Assembly: GCA_018222405.1 (NCBI GenBank)
Contig: JAAFAI010000005.1
Coordinates: forward strand, 167,383 to 231,382
DNA from: Gammaproteobacteria bacterium
Lineage (GTDB): Bacteria; Pseudomonadota; Gammaproteobacteria; Enterobacterales; Alteromonadaceae
Length of the DNA: 64,000 bases
Reading direction: 5' to 3'
Below are positions 9,345 through 18,822 of this stretch, in pieces. The notes under the pieces were generated by a model, which was not told the origin of the DNA, did not search any database, and saw nothing but the letters and a program-made list of their open reading frames with translations. The first letter of the stretch is position 1. Each line of letters opens with the position of its first letter. The translations under genes and the position numbers were made by a program.

Positions 9345-11588
9345 TTAATACAATGTCCAGCTGATACGTGCGCCAATAGTACGGGGGCGAGTAACGCTGG
9401 CAAGCGGTGCAGGGTAGTAATCACCGAATGGCGAGTTTAAGATCGCATATTCGTCGAACACGTTGTCTACATAAATAGCCAGCTTAGTGGTGTCAGTAAT
9501 TGCCATATCAGCTCTTAAATCAACCATATTGTAACCACCACGTTTCGTCACTGACCTAAAAGCAACCGGCGCTTCAGAGACATAGCGATGAGATAAAGTT
9601 ACACGCGGAGCAAATGGCAAATCATCCAGATTAAGCACCAGGTTATTGGCAATCGTCCAATCAGAAGCACCCGGTAAGGTTGTTCCTTCTTCATAACCAC
9701 CACCTACCGCAAAGGTATCAGGTAAAAATTCTGAAATGGCGGCGTCAAGATAAGTAACATTGGTATTAAATTCGACCAGATTAATTGGCCGCCATGCAGC
9801 AGAAAATTCCACCCCATCAATTTGCGCTTCACCAGCATTGGTAACGTAAGCAAGGTAATCCGGCGCAGGTGTGAACAAACGAACCTGAATATCGGTCCAG
9901 TCGATTCTGAATAACGTCGCATCCAGCAACAAACTGTTATCGAGTAAATCCACACGTGCACCAATTTCCATGTTGGTAGTTGAATCCGGCTCATAGCTCT
10001 GTGGTGCGCCAGCGGTCAGGCCTGGTGGATTAGGGTTAGTCCCCCCGACTCTGAAACCTTCAGAGTAGCTCGCATACATCATTAGATCTTCAGAGTAGCT
10101 GTACTTAAGCGATACTTTAGGCGTAAAGCCAGTTTCAGCTGATGTACCACCGTAAGAAACCGTTTCGCTGCTATAAACACCAGCAAATGTTGCACTCGGC
10201 GGACGCGTCACAATGGTTTCACTGGACGTATCAAAATAGCGTCCACCAATGGTCAGCTCCAGGGCTTGGGTTAAGGCATAACTGATTTCACCGAAAATGG
10301 CAGAATCTTCGTTATCCTGTGCAACCTGGTACTGAGTAAAGTAATCATTAGGTGCAAGCAATGAGCCTGAAAAGCCACCAAACAAATCAGGGTTGGCATC
10401 AATATAGTCTGCTGCACCCGCTTGATATACGGCATCATTAGAACGCTTCTCACTGGTATAGCGGGTAACGCCAACCAGCCAGTTAAACGATCCGGTACCT
10501 TTCGACGACAGGCGTAGTTCGAGATGGTCGCTGTCCGCTTCACCAAAACCATCTGACCAGGTACCTACACCTGCTTGCAGATAGCCATTTAATGAGTAAT
10601 CAAAGACAATTAAACTATCTTTATCTGCCACCGCGCCCAAAAATGTTAAATCGGCAAACCCAAGGTCTTGTTCTAAACGTAAAGAGTGCAGGGTAAATTC
10701 TGTGTGATGTGGCTCAGGAACCACCGTATCCCGGGTCAGGGTCGGAAAGGTTGCATAGGTCTGATCGTCAAGATCAGTCTCCTGATACATACTCATGAAC
10801 GATATTTTGGTCTGTTCTGTGGGCGTATACATTACCGAACCACGATACCCTTTAACTTCAATGTTATTGGCGTGATCTTCACCCGTGCCGATATTATCCA
10901 GATAGCCGCCTTCGTACCGATCCAACACCACAAAACGCGCGGCAAGCACATCATCAATAAGTGGCAGGTTTACCATGCCTTTTACTGAATAGTTAGGATC
11001 ACCACTATTTTTCGTTGAACCCAGTGACCCTTCAAAAGCGGCATTGAAACCATCCGTTTTGGCTTCTTTAGCAATGTAATTGACCAGGCCACCTAATGTC
11101 GCAGCACCGTATAACGACCCTTGCGGCCCCCGCAGCACCTCAACTCGCTCTAAGTCAAAGGTGTCAACATCGGGTAAAACAATTGGCCACCCAGCTTCAC
11201 TTAACGGAATATCGTTAATAAAGTAGCCTACTGTTGTTTGTCCTTGTTCGTGATAGGTAGAGGCTGACACGCCACGTATAACCACTTCTGACACGCCAGG
11301 CTGGTAATCGTTAAAATGCACCCCTGGTAAACGGTTGATATAGTCAGATAAACTTTCTGCCCCCATATCCGAGAGCATTTCGCCGGTCAGGGCGCTGACT
11401 GAACCAGCGATTTCACGTAAATCGTTACTCCGCTTCGTCGCTGTTACCGTCACTTTCTCGAATACGGTCTCATCCTGACTATCGCTATCAGATTGCTGCT
11501 GAGCCAGACTCAAGCCTGGTAAAAAAATTGCCCCTGCCAATACACTACCAACCCACCAGTTAGCGTGCTGCGGTTTAAAATTATTCAT
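9345..11588 (-). CDS. TonB-dependent outer membrane receptor
   Basis: 747 residues: signal peptide (about 1-30, ending LSLAQQ), a plug domain from about residue 45 (VTVTATKRSNDLREIAGSVS, LPGVHF, VVIRGVSAS, VEVLRGPQGSLYG) and a large beta barrel ending in an aromatic C-terminus (RISWTLY). These are classic features of receptors importing siderophores, vitamins or sugars with TonB energy. The ATG at 11586-11588 is preferred because GGAGA lies just ahead of it; the longer frame starts at a TTG. Downstream neighbourhood genes 11829-13456 (small membrane protein, PepSY protein) lie upstream in the same orientation, arguing for iron-siderophore uptake. No convincing Fur box was found by eye. Confidence 0.9.
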   Translation of the reverse strand: MNNFKPQHANWWVGSVLAGAIFLPGLSLAQQQSDSDSQDETVFEKVTVTATKRSNDLREIAGSVSALTGEMLSDMGAESLSDYINRLPGVHFNDYQPGVSEVVIRGVSASTYHEQGQTTVGYFINDIPLSEAGWPIVLPDVDTFDLERVEVLRGPQGSLYGAATLGGLVNYIAKEAKTDGFNAAFEGSLGSTKNSGDPNYSVKGMVNLPLIDDVLAARFVVLDRYEGGYLDNIGTGEDHANNIEVKGYRGSVMYTPTEQTKISFMSMYQETDLDDQTYATFPTLTRDTVVPEPHHTEFTLHSLRLEQDLGFADLTFLGAVADKDSLIVFDYSLNGYLQAGVGTWSDGFGEADSDHLELRLSSKGTGSFNWLVGVTRYTSEKRSNDAVYQAGAADYIDANPDLFGGFSGSLLAPNDYFTQYQVAQDNEDSAIFGEISYALTQALELTIGGRYFDTSSETIVTRPPSATFAGVYSSETVSYGGTSAETGFTPKVSLKYSYSEDLMMYASYSEGFRVGGTNPNPPGLTAGAPQSYEPDSTTNMEIGARVDLLDNSLLLDATLFRIDWTDIQVRLFTPAPDYLAYVTNAGEAQIDGVEFSAAWRPINLVEFNTNVTYLDAAISEFLPDTFAVGGGYEEGTTLPGASDWTIANNLVLNLDDLPFAPRVTLSHRYVSEAPVAFRSVTKRGGYNMVDLRADMAITDTTKLAIYVDNVFDEYAILNSPFGDYYPAPLASVTRPRTIGARISWTLY

Positions 11589-11766
11589 GGTGTTCTCCAA
11601 AAATGTTTCAGCGTTTTCTGATTAGTTTTAGGTATGAAAGAAAACAGCATTACTTCGTTTTATGCTGGTACCTTGGAAATTAGTGTATAAAAGGCAAGCA
11701 AAGAAAAACGCTTAAGCAGGGTCAATTTGTTGTCGGAACAGGCCACATTTTAAGTGCCAAGTAGCA

Positions 11767-11796
11767 TAAAAAAACCAGACGGCTTTCACCGTTGGG
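11767..11796 (-). terminator. Probable terminator after the PepSY/small-protein pair
   Basis: On the minus strand an imperfect stem, CCAACGG with CCGTCTGG around a GAAAG-type loop, is followed by seven T. It lies about 35 bases beyond the stop of the 156-residue protein and would separate that pair from the TonB receptor transcript. Confidence 0.6.
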
Positions 11797-11828
11797 GGTG
11801 TAGGTCAACACAACATGAAACCAATAAC

Positions 11829-12299
11829 TTAAAGCCAGTAGCCAGGTACCGGCCATTGCGAAGTCAGCACATCGCCCTGCCATCGTTCAATGGTGAGCCA
11901 GATTTTATCGCCTTGATTTATTTTTTTATCTGCGAGGGCATGCACTTCCTGACCATAACGAGTGCCATGTAAAATGCCGAGTTCATTTTTTTGCGCCACA
12001 GCCAGCGGTAATGGTGCCTCACCGATATTTAAATACGCTTGTTTTATCTGGTTTAAGTCGCCCTGATGAAACATCAACAAAAAGTCTTTCACGTACAAAC
12101 CATCATGCTGATAGGGCCCATCCGAATCATAGGGGAATGGCTCAATTGAGAACGGACCAACCTGTTGCTCGGCTAAACCTGTCGGGAATGTGGGATTAAG
12201 CGATTGATAATAAAAATACGCGGGTAAAAGTAACAACAAGCTATTTAGCATGTAGCGATTACGCCACCACCGGATGGGTTTTCGGACGGCTTTATTCAT
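11829..12299 (-). CDS. Small membrane-anchored protein of unknown function in iron-uptake pair
   Basis: 156 residues. The N-terminus is basic (KAVRKPIRWWRNRY), followed by one hydrophobic segment at about 17-32 (MLNSLLLLLPAYFYY); the rest looks periplasmic with no cysteines. I do not recognise a defined family. It overlaps the upstream PepSY gene by 4 bp (start and stop share ATGA), so the two are translationally coupled and probably act together. Similar small proteins sit beside PepSY membrane proteins and TonB receptors in marine bacteria, so a role in ferric-siderophore reduction or release is plausible but inferred from position only. Confidence 0.75.
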   Translation of the reverse strand: MNKAVRKPIRWWRNRYMLNSLLLLLPAYFYYQSLNPTFPTGLAEQQVGPFSIEPFPYDSDGPYQHDGLYVKDFLLMFHQGDLNQIKQAYLNIGEAPLPLAVAQKNELGILHGTRYGQEVHALADKKINQGDKIWLTIERWQGDVLTSQWPVPGYWL

Positions 12300-13456
12300 G
12301 CTTTTCGTTCCTCAATAATGATAGTACTGCGAGTTTTGGTAGTAGATTTTGGAGCAGGCTGTCGGACCAGCCATAAATAAAAACCAGTCACGGATATAGC
12401 GGTTAGCGTTAAACCAAAAACAAACCAAATCAGTTTAGTAAGCCAACCTGCCAACGTACCAAAATGCAATTTATCGGCGATGTGCATAATAGTCTGCAAT
12501 CCACCGAAGGTAGCCGGCTCAGTGATATGAACAGTCTCGTTACTCCAGGGGTTAACAGCCATTTGATAACTGCTCTGGTCGTAAAAAACGTCACCTTTGC
12601 CGCCCACAAACTTATACGTATCCCGGTTATGCTCAGGCAGCATTACATAACTTAACGTGAATTGAGGAAAACGTTCCAGAACACTTTGATAGGCACTATC
12701 GGCAGTCGTCGGAAAAGTATTCAGACGTGGTTGCTGTTGCGGCAGGGCTGCAGCCGCCAATGGCGCAGGTTCTTGCTCAATAGGCACCTCTAAGTGCCAA
12801 CAAATGGCCTGCACTAAATACCACAGGCCGGTTACCCCCATAATCAGCATAAACCAGAGTGCCCATACACCGCCGCTGCGATGTAAGTCATGGAGTAGCA
12901 ACTTTAAACCGTAGCGGGTACGGATTTGTGGGCGGATAAAAGCCGTCCAGAAACGACGATAAATGATCATTCCAGATATTGCCGCAATCAAAACAACCAC
13001 ACTCATTGCTGAGACCAGATAGTAGCCAACGCTATAGCCATGCTGCCACGGAAACAGCAACCAGCCGTGCAAACTACGCATAAATTCACTGAAACTGATA
13101 TCGGTATAAACGGCCTGTAATGCCCCGGTGTACTGATTAACATAAGCGGTCGCAAATGGTCGTTTGTCATCGGTGAAATTAACTTCGTAGGTGAGGTACG
13201 CTTCGCGCACAGTAATACTGGTAACCTGTGCTCCCGGGTACTCAGATGTCACCGCGGAGATAATCTTTGCCAACTGCACAGGTTGGTCATTATCAGTCTG
13301 CGCAGCTCGCGACGCCGGATTAACCAGCCAGGTGATTTCATCGCTGATCACCGCAATAGAACCGGTGAGGCAAATAAAACTGAACACCATCCATACCGGT
13401 AAAGACAACAAGCCGTGAATGCGTAACCAGCGTTTTCGATTAAATGTTTGTCTCAC
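12296..13456 (-). CDS. PepSY-associated transmembrane protein (siderophore reductase-like, PiuB family)
   Basis: 386 residues with four main membrane spans. The first helix region reads RIHGLLSLPVWMVFSFICLTG in two parts, with PepSY-like periplasmic sequence between helices, a second helix pair after LLHDLHRSGGVWALWFML, and a C-terminal span. Conserved histidines in the first and third helices fit haem or metal coordination seen in PiuB/FhuF-like inner-membrane ferric reductases. The start is a GTG at 13454-13456 with an excellent GGAGG site four bases upstream. Its 3' end overlaps the small membrane protein. The protein probably takes part in reductive iron release from imported siderophores (inference from family and the TonB receptor downstream). 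Confidence 0.85.
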   Translation of the reverse strand: MRQTFNRKRWLRIHGLLSLPVWMVFSFICLTGSIAVISDEITWLVNPASRAAQTDNDQPVQLAKIISAVTSEYPGAQVTSITVREAYLTYEVNFTDDKRPFATAYVNQYTGALQAVYTDISFSEFMRSLHGWLLFPWQHGYSVGYYLVSAMSVVVLIAAISGMIIYRRFWTAFIRPQIRTRYGLKLLLHDLHRSGGVWALWFMLIMGVTGLWYLVQAICWHLEVPIEQEPAPLAAAALPQQQPRLNTFPTTADSAYQSVLERFPQFTLSYVMLPEHNRDTYKFVGGKGDVFYDQSSYQMAVNPWSNETVHITEPATFGGLQTIMHIADKLHFGTLAGWLTKLIWFVFGLTLTAISVTGFYLWLVRQPAPKSTTKTRSTIIIEERKA

Positions 13457-13771
13457 AGCGCCTCCGCGAACTAATTAAGATACCTCAATCTAGCCTGACA
13501 CAACTGCGTGGCTATTAGTTGTTGTGTCGGGCAAATCTGTTTGGCGGATGGGCAAACATGGAATTGCACTTCAACTACTTTGCTCATTTAGCGGCTGGGA
13601 CAAGCCGGCTTAAAAATGCAAAACACAGACTTCGCCATGCAACCAGGTAAAGTTCTGCGCTGTCAGATATCGAGCCCTTTGCAGGTGATATGAAAATCTC
13701 GCTTAAGTTGCCTATCCCCTTGGTCGCAATGTTAGACTTAGGTCAATTTAGTTTTTGTATTGAGAGTCACA
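13457..13771. other. Divergent intergenic region without a gene
   Basis: About 315 bases between the leftward PepSY gene and the rightward BASS transporter. No ORF with a credible start was found; a short frame at 13690 overlaps the transporter in another phase and is not supported. The stretch must hold promoters for both directions, but no clear palindromic operator or Fur-like box could be recognised. Confidence 0.6.
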
Positions 13772-14707
13772 ATGGCCGTTTATGTGTTTCCGGTACTGGC
13801 ATTATTGATAAGCCTGTTCGCTTATCTATTTCCTTCTCTATTAGTGAGTTTAAAAGCGCTTATTGTGCCTTTACTCGTTATGGTGATGCTGGCTATGGGG
13901 CTCACACTACAGTGGCGGGACTTCGCTAAAGTATGGCAATACCGCCGCATCGTGAGTGCCGGCATAGCCATTCAGTTTATCATAATGCCATTTGCGGCCT
14001 GGCTCATTGCTTTGCTACTCGGGCTGTCAGAGGCGTTGATGACCGGCATGATGCTGGTCGGCGCTACCGCCGGCGGTACCGCATCCAACGTGATGGCTTA
14101 TTTAGCCAAAGGCAACGTAGCGCTGTCGGTCAGTATGACCATGATATCGACCCTGGTGGCCGTAATCCTGCTGCCATTACTCACCTTGTTATATTTAGGG
14201 CAAAGCATCGAGGTTCCTGCCGTGTCGATGCTGGGTATGCTGGTTAAAGTCATTTTGCTGCCGGTGGCCGCCGGCATGCTGCTTAACCACTTTTTTAAAC
14301 ACAAGCTGGCCAGTATAGCGCCAGCCTGCTCGGTATTTTCCATGGCAGCCATTCTGCTTATCATCGCCATTGTGGTAGCGCTTAATAGTGACAACCTTAA
14401 CGCCGTGGCCTGGCAGGTAGTGAGCGCTGTTATCCTGCATAACCTTATCGGACTTGCCTGTGGCTACGGACTGTCCCGCAAGCTTGGCTACAACTCAGTG
14501 ATTGCAAGAACGGTAGCCATAGAAGTTGGCATGCAGAACTCCGGATTAAGCGTAGCCCTGGCTTTAAAGTATTTTTCAGCAGCGAGCGCCCTGCCCGGCG
14601 CAATATTCAGCATCTGGCACAACATTTCAGGCGCGCTGTTTGCCAGTTTCTGGGCCAAACGCAGTAGCTTCGCAAAGGAAATCCAGAACCAGGATAAACA
14701 GCCCTGA
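13772..14707 (+). CDS. Bile acid:sodium symporter (BASS/SBF) family transporter
   Basis: 311 residues and about ten predicted membrane segments. The family motifs are clear: MLVGATAGGTASNVMAYLAKGN in two parts (the unwound helix crossing), and EVGMQNSGLSVALAL, the second crossover motif of sodium:bile acid symporters. Bacterial members import small organic acids such as pantoate or pyruvate with sodium, so bile acids are not implied. The frame extends to a TTG at 13760, but GAGAG before the ATG at 13772 supports the shorter start. It stands alone, followed by a 137-bp gap before the MscS gene. The substrate is unknown. Confidence 0.9.
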   Translation: MAVYVFPVLALLISLFAYLFPSLLVSLKALIVPLLVMVMLAMGLTLQWRDFAKVWQYRRIVSAGIAIQFIIMPFAAWLIALLLGLSEALMTGMMLVGATAGGTASNVMAYLAKGNVALSVSMTMISTLVAVILLPLLTLLYLGQSIEVPAVSMLGMLVKVILLPVAAGMLLNHFFKHKLASIAPACSVFSMAAILLIIAIVVALNSDNLNAVAWQVVSAVILHNLIGLACGYGLSRKLGYNSVIARTVAIEVGMQNSGLSVALALKYFSAASALPGAIFSIWHNISGALFASFWAKRSSFAKEIQNQDKQP

Positions 14708-14844
14708 TAGCGGCATGACTCTGTTTATATCAATAATTTTCATCGTAAGGACAAAATTAAAGCGGGCTTGTTTTCGCCTAAGTTATTTGCATTAATCAAT
14801 AGCACACTTATTATGTGCGCCACCGATAAATAGGGATAACTCCA

Positions 14845-15723
14845 GTGGAAGAAACCTTAACGCTAGTAAAAAACTTTCTGTCGAAAGACCTGTTTACGCT
14901 GTTTGATATAACTTTCACCAGCGGCGATTTAATCGCTATTCCACTGATTTATGTGGTGGGTATCTGGCTATTTAAAAAGCTCGCGCACATTGCCACTTAC
15001 CGCTTACGCTCATCCGGTGCCAGTGCCGACACTATTCACTTATTTAAACGGCTGTTCTATATCATCGCCGGGGCGATTTTAATTGTTACCACGCTGGATG
15101 TAATGAACGTGCCGCTTACCGCATTTGCGTTTTTATCTGGTGCGGTGGCCATTGGTGTGGGCTTTGGTGCGCAGAACATCATAAATAACTTTATCTCCGG
15201 CTGGATTTTAATGTGGGAGCGGCCTATCCGCATTGGCGACTTTCTGGAAGTGGATGGTGCCCGGGGCAGCGTTGAAACCATTAATACCCGGTCTACCCGT
15301 ATCCGCCGGGTTGATGGTGTACACATGCTGATCCCCAACAGCAAGTTACTCGAGAACACCGTGGTGAACTGGACACTCATTGATAACCTGACACGCACAT
15401 CAGTGCGGGTTGGGGTGGCTTATGGTTCAGACTGCAAACTGGTTGCGCGCCTGATTGAAGAAGCCACCCAGCAACAGGAAGACATCCTCACCGAACCCAA
15501 ACCGGTGGTTATTTTTGATGACTTTGGTGACAACGCCCTGATGTTTGAAACCTTCTTCTGGGTAAACGCTACCAAAGAACGTGACCTTCGGGTGATCCGC
15601 AGTCAGGTACGTTTTACCATAGACGTGCTCTTTGCTGAGCATGACATAGTGATAGCCTTTCCGCAGCGTGACGTTCACCTTGATGGCACTTTGCAACTGG
15701 TTAAACCTTCCAGGAATTCGTAA
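14845..15723 (+). CDS. MscS-family mechanosensitive channel
   Basis: 292 residues. Two to three N-terminal membrane helices are followed by the pore helix region LTAFAFLSGAVAIGVGFGAQ and NIINNFISGWILMWERPIRIGD, then the beta domain with DGVHMLIPNSKLLENTVVNW and a C-terminal alpha/beta domain. This is the standard MscS core that opens on membrane tension to release solutes during hypo-osmotic shock. Translation starts at a GTG (14845-14847) with AGGGA upstream. The stop codon TAA shares a base with the ATG of the ZntB-like gene (TAATG), so the two are translationally coupled. Confidence 0.92.
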   Translation: MEETLTLVKNFLSKDLFTLFDITFTSGDLIAIPLIYVVGIWLFKKLAHIATYRLRSSGASADTIHLFKRLFYIIAGAILIVTTLDVMNVPLTAFAFLSGAVAIGVGFGAQNIINNFISGWILMWERPIRIGDFLEVDGARGSVETINTRSTRIRRVDGVHMLIPNSKLLENTVVNWTLIDNLTRTSVRVGVAYGSDCKLVARLIEEATQQQEDILTEPKPVVIFDDFGDNALMFETFFWVNATKERDLRVIRSQVRFTIDVLFAEHDIVIAFPQRDVHLDGTLQLVKPSRNS

Positions 15724-16694
15724 TGGCACAATCAAACGATGCTTTTTTATGGGCTTATGATGTTAAGCAAACGGGTGAAACTGAAACGCTTGATGCAGAC
15801 CAACTTGCCTCACCCCTGCCAGAACAGGGCTATCGCTGGGTACATATGCATTCTGATGCGCCCGAAGCGGAAGGCATGCTGCAAGCTCTGGGGTTATCTG
15901 AAGAAGTCAGAGACAGTCTCATGGCCCAGCAAACCCGGCCCCGGGTGATCCCGGTTAACCGTGGTGCACTGGTCTTTTTACGCGGCATTAATGTGAACCC
16001 GGGCGCAGATCCGGAAGACATGGTATCCCTGCGCCTGTGGATTTCCGGCTCCCTGATTGTCACCTTGCGTCGCCAGGACCGCAAATTAATGAGTGTACAG
16101 GATACGCGCACCAGCCTTGAGCAGGGCGACGTACCCGCAACCACCACTGAATTACTGATTGCGCTGTTAACCCGCATTGCCGATCGGATTCACGATAAAG
16201 TGGAAGACATTGATGAATCCCTCGGCGAGTACGAAGCTCAGGAATCACTCAACAAACACGATCGTAACCAACTGGCTATGCTGCGCCGGCAAACCGCCAG
16301 CATTCGTCGTCACCTCGCGCCACAGCGCGACGCGCTGGAAACTCTGGTGCGCGTACCGGGTTTAATTCCCGACACAATGACATTTGATCTGCGCGACCAG
16401 TCAGACCGTATGACCCGTTCGATTGAGGATTTGGATCTTGCCCGTGAGCGCGCCATTGTGTTGCAGGATGAACTGCGCAACCAGATAGCCGACAAGCAAA
16501 ACATCCGCATGTACGTGCTATCTATGATAACCGCCATTTTTTTACCTTTGTCATTCCTGACCGGTGTATTTGGTATGAACGTGGCCGGTTTGCCAGGCAC
16601 CGAAACGCCAAATGCGTTTACCCTGCTGATGTCATCTATGGGCGTGCTGGCGGTGTTAATGCTAATCGCCATGCTCTGGAAAAAGTGGCTGTAA
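15723..16694 (+). CDS. zntB: CorA-family zinc/divalent cation transporter, ZntB-like
   Basis: 323 residues, the usual ZntB length. A large cytoplasmic N-terminal domain and long helices (IHDKVEDIDESLGEYEAQES) lead to two C-terminal membrane helices. After the first lies the selectivity motif GMN in FGMNVAGLPG, followed by a positively charged WKKWL tail. CorA/ZntB proteins are pentameric cation channels or transporters; ZntB moves zinc, probably with protons. FGMN-V-GLPG is closer to ZntB than to the YGMNF of CorA magnesium channels. It is coupled to the upstream MscS gene by a one-base overlap. The assignment to zinc rather than another cation is inferred. Confidence 0.88.
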   Translation: MAQSNDAFLWAYDVKQTGETETLDADQLASPLPEQGYRWVHMHSDAPEAEGMLQALGLSEEVRDSLMAQQTRPRVIPVNRGALVFLRGINVNPGADPEDMVSLRLWISGSLIVTLRRQDRKLMSVQDTRTSLEQGDVPATTTELLIALLTRIADRIHDKVEDIDESLGEYEAQESLNKHDRNQLAMLRRQTASIRRHLAPQRDALETLVRVPGLIPDTMTFDLRDQSDRMTRSIEDLDLARERAIVLQDELRNQIADKQNIRMYVLSMITAIFLPLSFLTGVFGMNVAGLPGTETPNAFTLLMSSMGVLAVLMLIAMLWKKWL

Positions 16695-16716
16695 GATAAA
16701 GGAAAATTCTAATCCG

Positions 16717-16754
16717 ACCAGATCATCTATTGCACTAAAGATTGATCTGGTTTA
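16717..16754 (+). terminator. Hairpin after zntB, possible terminator
   Basis: A perfect 9-bp stem ACCAGATCA / TGATCTGGT (16717-16725 with 16743-16751) lies 22 bases past the zntB stop. Only two more T follow, so termination may be weak. Confidence 0.5.
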
Positions 16755-16808
16755 CTGGCATGATCCTGTTCCTCGCCTACACTTAACAAAAATTCCGGAG
16801 TTTTCGCT

Positions 16809-18287
16809 ATGTATTCATGGGTGTCCGAGGGGCATAAAATATTTCGTGGTGTGTTAATTGCCCAGCTGGTAGCAGCCATCATTATCGGTTTGGTCACCGG
16901 GGAACTATTTATAGCCTTCTGGTTGGGCATACCAATCATCGCGCTGCCGCTGTTCCTCAGTTTTAACAAACCAGAAGCCGAGATAAGCGCGCATGCAATG
17001 GGTATTGGTACCCAGCTAATGACCGCGCTGCATATTCATCAGGCTTTTGGTCTTATCGAAATTCACTTTGAGATTTTCTCCTTATTAGCCGTGTTGGCAG
17101 TATTTCGCAACTGGAAGGTGATTGCCTCGGCCGTTGTGGTTATAGCAGTTCACCACATTGGTTTTTTCCTACTCCAGGTAAACGAAGTGGCGGTGTACGC
17201 GTTTGAGGAAGGCCACGTTACCTTTACTATTCTGGTGCTACATGCATTATTTGCATTAGTAGAAGGCGGCATCCTGATGTATATGACCAAGCGCAGCCAC
17301 GAGGAAGGCGTTGGCGGCGCGGCCCTGGAAGTTGCTATCAATGAAATTCTTGCCGATCGGCAGCATATTAATTTGCGTGTGGAAGTCGATAAGTCCATCC
17401 CCATGCTAAAGCGCTTCGACGAACTGCTCGCCTCCCTCCGTCAGCTGGTACACGATGCTTCGTCGCTGGCTAATGATGTAGCCAGCGCCAGTGAGTTTAT
17501 GCAATCATCCACCAAAGAGTTAAACCAACACGTGCAACAAAGCAGCACGGAAATTGGCGCTATATCGGTTGCTTCAGAAGAAATTGCAGTAACGCTGCAA
17601 GACTCCTCAGAGCGCACTACCGCAGCCAACGACATCACCAAAGATGCCCGCCATACTACCGGTGAGTCGCGTGCTGCGGTGGAAAGTGCCACTGCCACTA
17701 TTAACTCACTGCGCGACAGGCTGAATAACGCTGCCAGAACGAATCAGGAACTTAACGAACGTTGTGCCAACATTTCTGATGCCATGCGCTCTATTACGGC
17801 GGTGGCAGAACAAACCAACCTGCTGGCGCTGAATGCGGCGATTGAGTCGGCCCGTGCCGGCGAACATGGCCGTGGTTTCGCGGTTGTTGCCGATGAAGTG
17901 CGTACGCTAGCTATACGGTCCAAAGAAAGCGCCGATGAAATCACCACCATCACCGAGCAATTGGTATCGAGTACTGCCTCATCGGTTACGCAGATGAATC
18001 AGTGCATTGAACTGGTCGATGAAGCGGTTAACACCTCTGACAATGCCGCCAGCTTTATGAACAGCATTGAAGAGAAAATCCAGGCCGCCAGCGACAATAT
18101 GCTAGAGGTCGCCACTTCGGCGGTAGAGCAGGAATCTGCCTCGAGCTCAATTGCCAAGAGCACGGCCACCATTCATGAACTGGCAAACCTGGAGGCAAAA
18201 ACTGCCGAGGCACTCGAAGCCAAATCAGTGCAGCTGGCCGAGATGTGTCAGCGTATGCTGCAAACCGTTAAACGCTTTGTGGTGTAA
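16809..18287 (+). CDS. Methyl-accepting chemotaxis protein with polytopic membrane sensor
   Basis: 492 residues. The first about 165 residues are six short membrane helices rather than the usual two-helix periplasmic sensor. They carry paired histidines H75/H77 (LHIHQ) and H115/H116 (VHHIGF) near helix ends. No HAMP domain is obvious. The cytoplasmic signalling tip is intact: [20 protein letters not shown] in the hairpin and [17 protein letters not shown] after it. It should couple to CheA/CheW. The histidine pattern suggests a bound cofactor or metal, or sensing within the membrane, but this is inference. Its TAA overlaps the ATG of the next gene by one base, implying a functional pair. Confidence 0.9.
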   Translation: MYSWVSEGHKIFRGVLIAQLVAAIIIGLVTGELFIAFWLGIPIIALPLFLSFNKPEAEISAHAMGIGTQLMTALHIHQAFGLIEIHFEIFSLLAVLAVFRNWKVIASAVVVIAVHHIGFFLLQVNEVAVYAFEEGHVTFTILVLHALFALVEGGILMYMTKRSHEEGVGGAALEVAINEILADRQHINLRVEVDKSIPMLKRFDELLASLRQLVHDASSLANDVASASEFMQSSTKELNQHVQQSSTEIGAISVASEEIAVTLQDSSERTTAANDITKDARHTTGESRAAVESATATINSLRDRLNNAARTNQELNERCANISDAMRSITAVAEQTNLLALNAAIESARAGEHGRGFAVVADEVRTLAIRSKESADEITTITEQLVSSTASSVTQMNQCIELVDEAVNTSDNAASFMNSIEEKIQAASDNMLEVATSAVEQESASSSIAKSTATIHELANLEAKTAEALEAKSVQLAEMCQRMLQTVKRFVV

Positions 18288-18814
18288 TGAGCCAACGCAC
18301 TATCATACTGATTGTTGTGATATGGGCGCTCGGCATTCTGAGCCTGCTCGGCGTTGCCAGCGTTAATCAGATTAAACCCTTCGATCCATCCATGTTACTG
18401 GCCCAGGCGGCCAGTAACCCGCAATTTGATAACGATTTCGCTCAAGCATTAGGCCAGGCAGGCATAGCGCCTGGTACGCTGGTACATATGGTTTCCAGCG
18501 GCAAGTGCTATTGCGATAAGCTCACCGAACCCCATCGCGAGGAGCTATCCGCTGAATTGGCACATGAAGGCTATCAGCTAAAACAACTGTCGTTAGCCGA
18601 ACATCCAGCGCTGACCAGGTTTGTTGATCATTACCCGGCCCTGGCCGTGGTCGATAACGCCGGGCAGTTGCGTTACCTTGGGCCCTATGCCGTTGGTTAC
18701 GGCTGCTTTACCGGAGCCAACCTGGTGAGTCAGATTAAACAAGCCGCCACCTCAGCCGAATACTACGGCGCCAGTATTAACAGCGATGTAAAAGGCTGCT
18801 TCTGCGCCGTATAA
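18287..18814 (+). CDS. Membrane-anchored thioredoxin-like protein (DUF6436-like)
   Basis: 175 residues. One N-terminal membrane helix (about 5-25) is followed by a periplasmic domain with a SSGKCYCDKLTEPHR segment, where CxC occupies the position of a thioredoxin active site, and later YGCFTG and the C-terminal GCFCAV. The cysteine spacing and overall layout resemble DUF6436 proteins, thought to adopt a thioredoxin-like fold; no activity is established. The start codon overlaps the stop of the chemotaxis receptor by one base, so the two are co-translated. A convergent deacetylase gene ends 8 bases beyond its stop. Confidence 0.75.
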   Translation: MSQRTIILIVVIWALGILSLLGVASVNQIKPFDPSMLLAQAASNPQFDNDFAQALGQAGIAPGTLVHMVSSGKCYCDKLTEPHREELSAELAHEGYQLKQLSLAEHPALTRFVDHYPALAVVDNAGQLRYLGPYAVGYGCFTGANLVSQIKQAATSAEYYGASINSDVKGCFCAV

Positions 18815-18822
18815 GCCGTGCC

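Noticed and set aside
11589..11760. Fur box before the TonB receptor
   Set aside because: No stretch resembling the GATAATGATAATCATTATC consensus was found by eye.
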